64,000 nt of DNA from Xanthomonas pisi DSM 18956 (GTDB lineage: Bacteria > Pseudomonadota > Gammaproteobacteria > Xanthomonadales > Xanthomonadaceae), in assembly GCF_001010415.1 (NCBI RefSeq), contig NZ_JPLE01000020.1:1-64000 (forward strand), given 5' to 3'. The translations under genes and the position numbers were made by a program. This document shows positions 8,249 to 17,138 of the stretch, piece after piece (within the stretch, counting starts at the first letter, position 1; every line of letters begins with the position of its first letter). The notes below the pieces were generated by a model. That model was not told the origin of the DNA, made no database searches, and saw only the letters and a program-made list of their open reading frames with translations.

Positions 8249-9442
8249 ATGAGCCAGACGACTCCAACTGCTTCCCAACCCGCGCCAGCGGCACCCAGCA
8301 AGCGTCGTACGGCGCTGCGCATCGTGGCCATTGTGGTGATCCTGGCGATCATCGGCATCGTGACCTGGTACGTCCTGGTCGGACGCTGGCACGAAGACAC
8401 CGACGACGCGTACGTGCAGGGCAACCAGGTGCAGATCACCCCGATGGTGGGCGGCACGGTGGTCAGCATCGGCGCCGAAGACGGCATGCGCGTCGAGCGT
8501 GGCCAGTTGCTGGTGCAACTGGACCCGGCCGATACCGCCGTGGCGCTGCAGCAGGCCGAAGCCAACCTGGCCAAGACCGTGCGCCAGGTGCGCGGTCTGT
8601 ACCGCAGCGTGGAAGGCGCGCAGGCCGAATTGTCTGCACGCGAAGTCACCCTGCGCAGCGCCCGTGCCGACTTTGCGCGACGCAAGAATCTGGCTGCCAG
8701 CGGTGCCATTTCCAACGAAGAACTGGCGCATGCCCGCGAAGAGCTCGCTGCCGCCGAAGCGGCCGTGAGCGGCTCGCGCGAGAGCTTCGAGCGCAACCGT
8801 GCGCTGATCGACGACAGCGCGCTGTCCAATCAGCCGGATGTGCAGACGGCTGCAGCGCAGGTGCGTCAGGCCTACCTCAATCATGCACGCACCGGCGTGG
8901 TGGCGCCGGTATCCGGCTATGTCGCACGACGTTCGGCGCAGGTTGGTCAGCGCGTGCAGCCGGGCAGCGTGTTGATGGCGGTGGTGCCGCTGGAGCAGGT
9001 GTGGGTGGAAGCCAACTTCAAGGAAACCCAGCTCAAGCACATGCGCCTGGGCCAGGAAGTGGAACTGCATTCGGATCTGTATGGCGGTGGTGTCGACTAC
9101 ACCGGTCGCATCGAGAGCCTGGGCCTGGGCACCGGTAGTGCGTTCTCGCTGCTGCCGGCGCAAAACGCCAGCGGCAACTGGATCAAGATCGTGCAGCGGG
9201 TGCCGGTGCGCATTGCGGTGGATCGCAAGCAACTGGCCGACAATCCGCTGCGCATTGGCTTGTCGATGAAGGTCGACGTCAATCTGCACGATCAGCAGGG
9301 CAGCGTGCTGCCGACCAAGCTGGCGACCGGTTCGGTGTTTTCCACCGATGTATACGCCCAGCAGTTGCAGGCTGCCGATGCCGACATCCATCGCATCATC
9401 CAGGACAACCTGCCGTTGCAGGCTGCCAGCAAGGCGGGCTAA
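8249..9442 (+). CDS. emrA: EmrA-like membrane fusion (HlyD-family) efflux adaptor
   Basis: 397 residues. One N-terminal membrane helix (about 22-44, IVAIVVILAIIGIVTWYVLV) is followed by the EmrA hallmark HEDTDDAYVQGNQVQITP, a split biotinyl-lipoyl domain, a long alpha-helical hairpin (about 95-200) and a beta-barrel with VWVEANFKETQLKHMRLGQEV. It bridges the inner-membrane pump and the outer-membrane duct. The start at 8249 lies 10 bp after the previous stop. Longer in-frame extensions upstream overlap the previous gene and are not needed. Confidence 0.95.
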   Translation: MSQTTPTASQPAPAAPSKRRTALRIVAIVVILAIIGIVTWYVLVGRWHEDTDDAYVQGNQVQITPMVGGTVVSIGAEDGMRVERGQLLVQLDPADTAVALQQAEANLAKTVRQVRGLYRSVEGAQAELSAREVTLRSARADFARRKNLAASGAISNEELAHAREELAAAEAAVSGSRESFERNRALIDDSALSNQPDVQTAAAQVRQAYLNHARTGVVAPVSGYVARRSAQVGQRVQPGSVLMAVVPLEQVWVEANFKETQLKHMRLGQEVELHSDLYGGGVDYTGRIESLGLGTGSAFSLLPAQNASGNWIKIVQRVPVRIAVDRKQLADNPLRIGLSMKVDVNLHDQQGSVLPTKLATGSVFSTDVYAQQLQAADADIHRIIQDNLPLQAASKAG

Positions 9443-9448
9443 GCCACC

Positions 9449-11029
9449 ATGTCTTCGCAAGCTCCTACTGCGTCCGGCGGCCCGGCAGCGCCGGCGCCCG
9501 CTGCCGGCTTTCGCCCGGCCAGCGTGGCGTTGTGCACCATGGGCCTGGCCATGGCCTCGTTCATGCAGGTGCTGGACACCACCATCGCCAACGTCTCGTT
9601 GCCGACCATTGCCGGCAATCTCGGCGCCAGTTCGCAGCAGGCCACCTGGGTCATCACCTCGTTCGCGGTGAGCACGGCGATCGCGTTGCCATTGACCGGC
9701 TGGTTGAGCCGGCGTTTTGGCGAAACCAAGTTGTTCGTGTGGTCCACGCTGGCGTTCACCATCGCCTCGCTGCTGTGCGGGCTAGCCCAGAGCATGGGCA
9801 TGCTGGTGGTCGCACGCGCGCTGCAGGGGTTTGTCGCCGGGCCGATGTATCCCATCACCCAGAGCTTGCTGGTGTCGATCTACCCGCGCGAAAAACGCGG
9901 CCAGGCGCTGGCGTTGCTGGCGATGATCACCGTGGTCGCGCCGATCGCCGGCCCGATTCTGGGTGGCTGGATCACCGACAACTACAGTTGGGAATGGATC
10001 TTCCTGATCAACGTCCCGCTGGGCATCATCGCCAGCAGCATCGTGGGCTCGCAGTTGCGGCATCGCCCCGAACAGCTCGAAAAACCGCGCATGGATTACA
10101 TCGGCCTGATCCTGCTGGTGGTCGGCGTCGGTGCGCTGCAGCTGGTGCTGGACCTGGGCAACGACGAAGACTGGTTCTCGTCCGACAAGATCGTGGTGCT
10201 GGCCTGCGTTGCTGCCGTGGCGCTGGTGGTGTTCGTGATCTGGGAACTCACCGACAAGGACCCCATCGTCGATCTCAAGCTGTTCCGGCATCGCAACTTC
10301 CGCGCCGGCACATTGGCCATGGTGGTCGCCTATGCGGCGTTCTTCAGTGTGAGCCTGTTGATCCCGCAGTGGCTGCAACGCGATATGGGCTATACCGCGA
10401 TCTGGGCGGGTCTGGCCACCGCGCCGATCGGCATCCTGCCGGTGTTGATGACGCCGTTCGTCGGTAAATACGCATTGCGTTTCGATCTGCGCATGCTCGC
10501 CACCGTCGCCTTCATCTTCCTGTCGTTCACCAGCTTCCTGCGCTCCAACTTCAACCTGCAGGTGGACTTCAGCCACGTGGCCACCGTGCAGTTGGTGATG
10601 GGCGTGGGCGTGGCGTTGTTCTTCATGCCGGTGCTGCAGATCCTGCTCTCGGACCTGGACGGGCGCGAGATCGCGGCGGGCTCGGGATTGGCTACCTTCC
10701 TGCGTACCCTGGGCGGCAGCTTTGCCGCATCGCTGACCACCTATCTGTGGGCGCGCCGCACGCAGGTGCACCATGCGCACATCACCGAACACATTTCGGT
10801 CTACACGCCCGGCATGCAGGAACAGGTCGCTGCGATGGGGCAGGGCGACCTGCAACGCGGCGCGGCTTCGCTCAACAACATGATCAACCACCAGGCGTCG
10901 CAGATGGGCTTCAACGACATCTTCTATCTGCTTGGCTGGACGTTCCTGGCGATCATCTTCTTCCTGTGGCTGGCCAAACCGCCGTTCGGCGCAGGCGCCG
11001 GTGGTGCGGCGGCGGCTGGGGGGCACTGA
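9449..11029 (+). CDS. emrB: EmrB-like MFS drug:H+ antiporter (DHA2, 14 membrane segments)
   Basis: 526 residues, as expected for the 14-helix DHA2 family. Motifs include FMQVLDTTIANVSLPTIAG (motif D1, near residues 31-49), the antiporter motif C region GPILGGWITDNYSWEWIFLINVP, and the cytoplasmic LSRRFGETKLF loop. It uses the proton gradient to expel hydrophobic drugs or toxic organics through EmrA and the adjacent outer-membrane factor. It is the last gene of the operon (6-bp gap from emrA). No clear hairpin terminator was seen just downstream. Confidence 0.96.
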   Translation: MSSQAPTASGGPAAPAPAAGFRPASVALCTMGLAMASFMQVLDTTIANVSLPTIAGNLGASSQQATWVITSFAVSTAIALPLTGWLSRRFGETKLFVWSTLAFTIASLLCGLAQSMGMLVVARALQGFVAGPMYPITQSLLVSIYPREKRGQALALLAMITVVAPIAGPILGGWITDNYSWEWIFLINVPLGIIASSIVGSQLRHRPEQLEKPRMDYIGLILLVVGVGALQLVLDLGNDEDWFSSDKIVVLACVAAVALVVFVIWELTDKDPIVDLKLFRHRNFRAGTLAMVVAYAAFFSVSLLIPQWLQRDMGYTAIWAGLATAPIGILPVLMTPFVGKYALRFDLRMLATVAFIFLSFTSFLRSNFNLQVDFSHVATVQLVMGVGVALFFMPVLQILLSDLDGREIAAGSGLATFLRTLGGSFAASLTTYLWARRTQVHHAHITEHISVYTPGMQEQVAAMGQGDLQRGAASLNNMINHQASQMGFNDIFYLLGWTFLAIIFFLWLAKPPFGAGAGGAAAAGGH

Positions 11030-11316
11030 GAATGGCTGCTCATCGGTTGGCGTAGCGGCGTTGTGATTCCTGCACTTCGATCTGGGAGTTGGAAGGCGTG
11101 TCGTCGTTCGGTTGTGCGTCGGCATTAGGCGGTATGCCCTGCTGCGCTGTCATTAGCATCCGCAGCGGGTTGCCCCGATAGCGGTACTGCACTGGCTTGG
11201 TGTCCTGGAGTAGCATGCAGCGCGGCTGCGCGCATTGGTCGCTGGTAAGCAGATCATTGCGCGACGCATGGCATGGGTATGCTGCCCGTGCTCGTCACCA
11301 CAACAAGGAAGCTCTC

Positions 11317-11778
11317 ATGATGTTTGGATTTCAGTTGCGCCGTCTGTCCGCAGCAACCGTGTTTATTTCTATGCTCTCGCTCGCTGCCGTCGCGCAGACG
11401 CAGGCTGCGGCCGCACGCCCGGAAGTCGCCAAGCAGGCGAAGGCGTATAGCTCAAACGACGGTGCCAAGGTGTCGACCTTGCGCTACGGTCCGCGCGAAA
11501 AGAATCAGGCGCTGGTGCAGGTAACGGGTGCCGACAGCGAGATCGACGACAAGATTCTGCTGGCGACAACCGCTGCGACCCAGAAAGACACGCGCTACAC
11601 GATTCAGTTGAAAGGCCGTCCGTACGTGCTGCTGATCCTCAACGAAGGGGGTGGCGAGTTGTACTTGCCTGGTGCGGCGAAGCCGATGCGTGTCGGCTAC
11701 GACGCTGGCGTGTCGGAGCAGATCAATCCCGAGCATTATTTGACGGATTATCAAGAACAGGCAGCCAGCACCAAGTAA
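11317..11778 (+). CDS. Small exported protein of unknown function
   Basis: 153 residues from ATG 11317, which has an AAGGAAG ribosome-binding site. A Sec signal peptide (about 1-31, ending TQAAA) leads to a 120-residue soluble domain with alternating hydrophobic residues that suggest beta structure (KYGP-like LRYGPREKNQALVQVTG, YVLLILNEGGGELYLPG). I do not recognise the family. It is probably periplasmic. An upstream in-frame ATG at 11197 would add 40 residues that do not look like protein. It is followed by another small exported protein on the same strand, 115 bp away. Confidence 0.75.
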   Translation: MMFGFQLRRLSAATVFISMLSLAAVAQTQAAAARPEVAKQAKAYSSNDGAKVSTLRYGPREKNQALVQVTGADSEIDDKILLATTAATQKDTRYTIQLKGRPYVLLILNEGGGELYLPGAAKPMRVGYDAGVSEQINPEHYLTDYQEQAASTK

Positions 11779-11893
11779 GCATGGCAACGCGCATGCAGGT
11801 CTGCGTGATCGGGCCTGCATGCGTCATCTGGTTTCGGCACGCGGCAGCGTCGCTGCTCCGTACGTTGGGGTTGCATTCGAGGCAGTTGCGATC

Positions 11894-12355
11894 ATGACAG
11901 TGACGTCGTTTGTCGGTGGAGTGCGTTGCTTGGCGTTTGCATTCGTGCTTGCGCTTGCCTCGCCGGCCTTGGCTGAACGCACCTTGCAGTGTCCCGCCAT
12001 GTTGCGCATCTCCGATGCAACGTTGCAGAGCCCGGATCTGCCTGCAGGCGCGCAACTCGGCCTCGACCTGCGTCCTCCCCTGCGCTTGTCGTCGATCGGG
12101 GTGTATTCCGGCCATCCACGCGAACGTGCCGCACTGGTGCCGCGCAACGCGGATTCACCGCATCCACGTGGATTGGAGCGCGCGATATGGCGGTTCGATG
12201 ACGCAGACCCGCACGGCACGTATCTGGTCTGCGAATACGGCGAGGGGGTGCAGGTGTCGCTGCAGGTCAGCCGTGCAGTACGCACTTGCACAGGCACGAT
12301 GCGCGTCGCCACAGCGCCCGCAACCGAACGGGTCGCGTCCTTCGACTGCGAGTAG
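11894..12355 (+). CDS. Small exported protein, STY0301-like
   Basis: 153 residues from ATG 11894 with a signal peptide ending SPALA. The mature part starts RTLQCPAML and contains GVYSGHPRERAALVP, a Trp-containing middle, GTYLVCEYGEGVQVSLQV, and a late CTGTM. This order of a CP near the start, a SGxPxExAxLxP segment and a YxxCxY motif resembles the STY0301 family of periplasmic proteins of unknown function. That assignment is from memory of the pattern and is tentative. Four cysteines could make two disulfides. In-frame ATG 11819 upstream would place the signal peptide internally and is less likely. Confidence 0.72.
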   Translation: MTVTSFVGGVRCLAFAFVLALASPALAERTLQCPAMLRISDATLQSPDLPAGAQLGLDLRPPLRLSSIGVYSGHPRERAALVPRNADSPHPRGLERAIWRFDDADPHGTYLVCEYGEGVQVSLQVSRAVRTCTGTMRVATAPATERVASFDCE

Positions 12356-12437
12356 GGACGTCTTGCCAGCTCGCCGCCCAGGCGCCAGCATTATCGATAC
12401 GCAGGTTGACGTTTCTCCATCGCAAACGCCCAAACGC

Positions 12438-12465
12438 AAAAAACCCCGCCGAAGCGAGGTTTTTT
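12438..12465 (-). terminator. Intrinsic terminator of tRNA-Leu
   Basis: Read on the minus strand: AAAAAACCTCGC, TTCG-type loop, GCGGGGTTTTTT. This G+C stem with a T-run follows the tRNA gene by about 20 bp. The A-rich other side means it could also work on the plus strand for the small exported protein. Confidence 0.75.
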
Positions 12466-12483
12466 ACGATCTACCGTGAGTCG

Positions 12484-12570
12484 TGGTGCCCAGGAGAGGA
12501 CTCGAACCTCCACGAAGTTGCCCCCGCTAGCACCTGAAGCTAGTGCGTCTACCAATTCCGCCACCTGGGC
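12484..12570 (-). tRNA. tRNA-Leu (anticodon CAG)
   Basis: An 87-base gene including an encoded CCA end. The acceptor stem GCCCAGG pairs with CCTGGGC, the D-arm GCGGAATTGGTAGACGC is typical of leucine tRNAs, the anticodon stem CTAGC/GCTAG encloses TTCAGGT (anticodon CAG), a long variable arm (CGGGGGCAACTTCGTG) marks a class II tRNA, and the T-arm holds GGTTCGAGTCC. It reads CUG codons, the main leucine codon in this GC-rich genome. A terminator follows at 12438. Confidence 0.97.
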
Positions 12571-12710
12571 GACTCAGGGGGCGAATTGTGCAAGTTGCGC
12601 GCGTAGCTGTCAACGTATCTCGGACAAATTTTTCGTGGCGATTCACGCCGTGTGGCATCTCAACAACACACGCACGGCGGACGCGCTCAATGAGGCGCCC
12701 GCCATTGCGC

Positions 12711-14957
12711 TCACGGCAGCCGCGCCGCCTGCAGCGTCACCTCCGCACTCTGCACCGGTTCATTCGCCGAACGCGCCAACTGCACGCGGTAGGTGCCGGC
12801 AGCGATCTTCCAGTGACGTGCCTTGGCATCGAAATCGGCCAGCGTCTTTGGCTCGGCCACCACCTGCACGCTGCGCTTTTCGCCAGGCTTGAGCGTGAGC
12901 TTCTGCCAGCCGATCAGGCGCAGCGGGGTGGGGTGGCCGTCGGGCAGGGTGACGTAGAGCTGCGGCACGGCAGCGCCTTCGCGCGGGCCGGTGTTCTCCA
13001 CTTCAAAGCGCGCGGTGAGGGTACTGCCTTGCGCGTCCACCTGCAGGCCGCCCATGCGGAACTGCGTGTACGACAGGCCGTGCCCGAACGGATACCGCGG
13101 GGTGAGCTTGCGCGCGGCAAACCACTTGTAGCCGACATTGGCCCCTTCGATGGCGTAGTCGATGCTGTCTTCGCCCGGCTTGGCCGGCGTGAAGCCCAGC
13201 CCCGGAATCGACGGGCGCGGCAGCTGCGATTCGTCCACCGGCCAGGTCACCGGCAGATGGCCGGAAGGATTCACCGCGCCGGTCAGCAGGTTGGCGATGG
13301 CTTCGCCGCCACCGATGCCCGGGTACCAGGCCTGCAGCACTGCCGGCACGCGCTCGGCCCAGGGCATGCGCACCGGGCCGTTGGTTTCCAGCACCACGGT
13401 GGTCCTGGGATTGGCCTTGGCCACCGCCTCGATCAAGGCATCCTGGTTGTTGGGCAATTGCATGTCCGGCAGGTCCACCGATTCGGCGGCCCATTGGGTC
13501 GCGAACACGATCGCCACATCGGCGGCCTTGGCCGCGCGTGCCGCGGCAGCGCGGTCCTTGCCGTCGACATAATCGATCTGCACGTTCGGCAACGCGGCGC
13601 GCAGCGCCTGCAGCGGCGAGGACGGATGGATGATCACCGGGCCGGGCCAGGTGGTCGGGGTGAGCCCGGGTACGGCGTTGCCGCCATTGACGGTGTAGTC
13701 CACGCGCGAGGAGCCGCCGCCGGACATCACGCCCTTGTCGGCGTAGCCGCCGATCACCGCGAGACGGCGCACGTCCTTGGACAGCGGCAAGGTGGCCTGC
13801 TCATTGCGCAGCAGCACGCTGCCTTCTTCGGCGACATGCTGCGCGGCCAGTTGCCCGGCTTTGCCATCGATGGGTTGGCGCTGGGTCGGGTGATCGAACG
13901 CGCCATGCGCGAACAGGCTGCGCAACACCCGCCTGACCATGTCGTCGAAGCGCGCGCGCGGCACCACGCCAGCGCCCACCGCCATGCGCAACGGCGCGTC
14001 GAAGAACACCGCCGCATCGAACACTTCGCCGGCCGATTGCTGGTCCAGTCCGGCCAGGGCCGCCTTGGAGCCGCTGTGCACGCCGCCCCAGTCGGACATC
14101 ACGTAGCCGGGGTATTTCCATTCCTGCTTGAGTACCTGGTTGAGCAGGTAGTCGTGCTCGCAGCCGTAGATGCCGTTGATCTTGTTGTACGAGCACATCA
14201 CCGAAGCCGGGTCGCCGATCTTCAGCGCGATCTCGAAGGCCAGCAGGTCCGATTCGTGCATCGCCTGCTCGCCGATCTGCGCGCTGTGGAAGTTGCGCCG
14301 GGTTTCCATGTCGTTGAGCGCGAAGTGCTTCATCGTCGACAGCACGTGTTCGCTCTGCACGCCACGAATCGATTCGCCGACCATGGTGCCGGCCAGCAGC
14401 GGGTCTTCGCCGGCATATTCGAAATTGCGCCCGTTGCGCGGGTCGCGCTGCAGGTTGACGCTGCCGGCCAGCAACACATTGAAGCCCTGCTGCCAGGATT
14501 CGCGGCCCATGGTCCTGCCGCCGGCAAAGGCCAGCTGCGGGTTCCAGCTCGACGCCGTGGATGGGCCCGACGGCATCGCGGTGGCGAAATCGCCCTTGCG
14601 GATCCCGCCGGGATTGGTCACGCCCACCCCGGCATCGGCCAGCTGCTGCGCCGGGATGCCCAGGCGTGGAATGCCGGGTACATAACCGGCCGACCCCAGC
14701 GCGCCTTCCGGCTTGGGAATCTTGTCGGTGCCCAGGCCGAAATAGCTGCGCAGCATCTGGAATTTTTCATCCTCGCTCATCTGTGCCAGCAGCCGGTCCG
14801 CACGCTGGTCGGCGCTCAATGCGGTGTCCATCCACGGCTGCGATGCCGATGCGGATTGTGCGATTGCCAACGGCGCGGTCAGCGCAATGCCCAGGCCCAT
14901 CACCACCGCCAGTACGAGTGGGCGAGGACGATTGACGGTTGTTGTAAACGTTTTCAT
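12711..14957 (-). CDS. Exported glycoside hydrolase family 3 beta-glucosidase
   Basis: 748 residues with a signal peptide (MKTFTTTVN..., hydrophobic core about 13-33, ending AIAQ). The GH3 N-terminal barrel holds the nucleophile Asp289 in VMSDWGGVHSG. The alpha/beta sandwich domain (about 360-580) and a C-terminal fibronectin-III-like domain (about 640-735, GLSYTQF then VENTGPREGAAVPQLYV) follow. It removes terminal beta-linked glucose or similar sugars in the periplasm, as part of plant cell-wall sugar use. Start 14957 is chosen for the signal peptide; a longer reading to 15044 is not needed. A LacI-operator-like palindrome overlaps the first codons. Confidence 0.93.
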   Translation of the reverse strand: MKTFTTTVNRPRPLVLAVVMGLGIALTAPLAIAQSASASQPWMDTALSADQRADRLLAQMSEDEKFQMLRSYFGLGTDKIPKPEGALGSAGYVPGIPRLGIPAQQLADAGVGVTNPGGIRKGDFATAMPSGPSTASSWNPQLAFAGGRTMGRESWQQGFNVLLAGSVNLQRDPRNGRNFEYAGEDPLLAGTMVGESIRGVQSEHVLSTMKHFALNDMETRRNFHSAQIGEQAMHESDLLAFEIALKIGDPASVMCSYNKINGIYGCEHDYLLNQVLKQEWKYPGYVMSDWGGVHSGSKAALAGLDQQSAGEVFDAAVFFDAPLRMAVGAGVVPRARFDDMVRRVLRSLFAHGAFDHPTQRQPIDGKAGQLAAQHVAEEGSVLLRNEQATLPLSKDVRRLAVIGGYADKGVMSGGGSSRVDYTVNGGNAVPGLTPTTWPGPVIIHPSSPLQALRAALPNVQIDYVDGKDRAAAARAAKAADVAIVFATQWAAESVDLPDMQLPNNQDALIEAVAKANPRTTVVLETNGPVRMPWAERVPAVLQAWYPGIGGGEAIANLLTGAVNPSGHLPVTWPVDESQLPRPSIPGLGFTPAKPGEDSIDYAIEGANVGYKWFAARKLTPRYPFGHGLSYTQFRMGGLQVDAQGSTLTARFEVENTGPREGAAVPQLYVTLPDGHPTPLRLIGWQKLTLKPGEKRSVQVVAEPKTLADFDAKARHWKIAAGTYRVQLARSANEPVQSAEVTLQAARLP
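14943..14956. promoter_or_regulatory. LacI-type operator-like palindrome at the start of the GH3 gene
   Basis: TGTAAACGTTTTCA is a near-perfect 14-bp palindrome centred on CG and fits the TGNNANCGNTNNCA shape of LacI/GalR-family sites. It overlaps the first five codons of the GH3 gene. A related site (12 of 14 bases) lies just upstream of the M14 gene. No LacI gene is in the window; the role is inferred. Confidence 0.45.
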
Positions 14958-15083
14958 ATCGGGGTGTGGCACGGGGTGTCCTTGTGGTGCTGGGTCATTA
15001 CAAAACTTGAGGGGTACCGAAATGCCCGACTGGTAGGGGCGCACAGGCGCCGCTCGGCCGCTCGCCGGAATCGGCGGCGCGGT

Positions 15084-16853
15084 TTAGAAGTCGGTCTGCG
15101 CGGTACGCAGCACCGGATACAGCTGGTAGCGCTCGTCCCAGGAGGAGTGACGCTTGGCGAAGAACTCCAGGCGCGCCTGCGGGCTCTTGGCAAACGCCGG
15201 GTCGCTGGCGATGCGCTGTTCGAACTGCGCCTTGAGCGCGGCGTCGTTGGCCAACATGTGGCGCGCCACGTCTTCGGCCACGTAGGCCTCCATGTATTCC
15301 TTGCGCTCGAAGGCCGAATTGAAAAAGCCCCACTGCAGCAAGGAGTCCGGTGCCTGCGGCTCCAGCATCGCCATCAGCAAACGTGCCTTGGGCTGAGCGA
15401 TCGGTACGAACAGCGAGCCGGCGGGCACGGCGCGGGTTTCATCGCGCCACTGCCCAACGACGTCCAGCGTCTGGTGGCCTTCGTTCGAGCGCGCGGCAAC
15501 GCTGGCGGTGTCGGCGCGGAAGGTCTGCACCGGGTGTTCGGCTGCACTGGCGACGGTGCGGAAATCGATGCCGTGCAGGCGCAATTTTTCTGCGACGAAG
15601 GCGGCGTGCGCGGCCGGCACCAGATATCCGCCACGCGGTGCCTCGACCACCAGATCGGGTTTGATCTGATCGCGCAGCGGTAGCTTCCAGATCTGCGGTT
15701 TGCTCTCGTCGTAGCGCGTCATCAACGCGCCGGAAATCGGCGAGGGTGTGCGCGTGTACGCATAGCCGCGGAATGCCACGGTGCGCGCGGCAGGGCCGGC
15801 AGCAAAGCTCAGCGGCTCGGGCATGCCGGCCAGCTGGCTGGCGCGCCGATCGGCCGCCAGCGCATCGGCGCGCCAGGCACTGCCGTGTCTTGCGGTCTGC
15901 TCCAGCACCGACACGATGGCGTTGCGGGTCACCCGCACGCGTGTGGGGTAGTCCTTCCACGAGTGGGTTTCCACCAGCATGCCGAAGCGGTTGCGCAGCA
16001 GAAAATAGCCATGCGAAAAGCGCGGCGGCGATACGTCGTCGGCGAAACCGGAGGCGGGGTCGTCCTCATGCACGAAAGACGGGTAGTACGGCAGCGGCAG
16101 CGAACCTTGCCTGGTGAGGTCGCCCAGCACCGCGTCGCGCCAACGCGTACCGTCGCGTTGCAGCGTGGTGTCGCCGGCATGCACCGGCTCCACCTGCACC
16201 GAGACGTCGTGCTCGAACTTGGCGCCGTCGGTGACATGCAGGTCCACGACCATCAGCGGGTCCCACTGCTGCACCAGCCGCAGCATCGCCTGCATCTCCG
16301 GCGCGTCGGCCTTGACGTAGTCGCGGTTGAGATTGAGGTTCTGCGCGGTGGTGCGCCAGCCCATCTGTTCGGGTCCGCGCTGGTTGGGGCGGTTCCAGGC
16401 GCCGAAGCGCTCATGCCCATCGACGTTGAACACCGGCACGAACACCCAGACCAGCTGGTCGAGCACGCCCTTGCCGGCCTTGCCATCGAGCAGCTGGCGC
16501 AAAGCCAGAAAGCCCGCGTCCTTGCCATCGATCTCGCCGGCATGGATGCCGCCCTGGATCAGCACCACCGGCAGCTTGCGCTGCGCGGCGCCAGCCGCAT
16601 CCAGCGCGCCGCTGGTGGAGGCGATCAACGCCTTCATCGGCCGGCCTTCCGGCGTGCTACCGAACTCCACGCAGCGCACCGCCTGCGGGTAGCGCTGGGC
16701 AAAGGCATCGCACAGTGCGATGACTTCGTCGTAGCGTCCGGTCTGCACGAAGCCGCTACGCTCGGCCTGGGTGGTCAGCGGTTCGGCGGTCAGCGCAGCA
16801 GGGGCACAGGTCAACAACAACAGGCTCAGGGCCAGGCGGGTGAAGCGGGGCAT
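15084..16853 (-). CDS. Exported M14-family zinc carboxypeptidase
   Basis: 589 residues from ATG 16853, with a signal peptide (about 1-23, LLLLTCAPAALTA). The M14 zinc site is visible: HAGE with His104 and Glu107, and the third ligand His206 in VVDLHVTDG. The preceding NLNLNRDYVKADAPEM holds the substrate-binding Asn-Arg pair typical of the family. The C-terminal third (about 430-589) is an extra domain without a fold I can name. It probably trims C-terminal residues from peptides in the periplasm. It lies 126 bp upstream of the GH3 gene on the same strand and shares its promoter-proximal motif, so the two may be co-regulated. Confidence 0.9.
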   Translation of the reverse strand: MPRFTRLALSLLLLTCAPAALTAEPLTTQAERSGFVQTGRYDEVIALCDAFAQRYPQAVRCVEFGSTPEGRPMKALIASTSGALDAAGAAQRKLPVVLIQGGIHAGEIDGKDAGFLALRQLLDGKAGKGVLDQLVWVFVPVFNVDGHERFGAWNRPNQRGPEQMGWRTTAQNLNLNRDYVKADAPEMQAMLRLVQQWDPLMVVDLHVTDGAKFEHDVSVQVEPVHAGDTTLQRDGTRWRDAVLGDLTRQGSLPLPYYPSFVHEDDPASGFADDVSPPRFSHGYFLLRNRFGMLVETHSWKDYPTRVRVTRNAIVSVLEQTARHGSAWRADALAADRRASQLAGMPEPLSFAAGPAARTVAFRGYAYTRTPSPISGALMTRYDESKPQIWKLPLRDQIKPDLVVEAPRGGYLVPAAHAAFVAEKLRLHGIDFRTVASAAEHPVQTFRADTASVAARSNEGHQTLDVVGQWRDETRAVPAGSLFVPIAQPKARLLMAMLEPQAPDSLLQWGFFNSAFERKEYMEAYVAEDVARHMLANDAALKAQFEQRIASDPAFAKSPQARLEFFAKRHSSWDERYQLYPVLRTAQTDF

Positions 16854-16872
16854 CCAGCGGTCCAGTGTTCCA

Positions 16873-16886
16873 GGAAAACGTTTGCA
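16873..16886. promoter_or_regulatory. AAACGTTTTC motif upstream of the M14 gene
   Basis: Read on the gene's strand, TGCAAACGTTTTCC lies 20 bp before the M14 start codon. It matches the GH3 site TGTAAACGTTTTCA at 12 of 14 positions. It is a candidate shared operator. Confidence 0.4.
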
Positions 16887-17138
16887 ATGTAGCCGAGCCG
16901 AGCTGGAAGGCCAATCTGCACTGCGACATTTGCCGACCATTCAAAGCGGGCGCGAGCGCTCCGAACACGCTGCTTTTGTCGGGTATCGATAGGTTCTGCG
17001 CGCGCCTGCACGCGGGCTCGCATGCGTGCTATGCGATGTCGGTGGCGCGCCGCGCCGCGCGCGCGCCTGCTCCTGCATGGCGGCCGGCCTCTCGGCGCCG
17101 GTACGATAGGGCCTGTTTTCCGTTCGACCGGACCGCCT

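Noticed and set aside
6409-8829. An 806-codon antisense frame across the efflux operon
   Set aside because: It is opposite three recognised genes and has no domain I can name.
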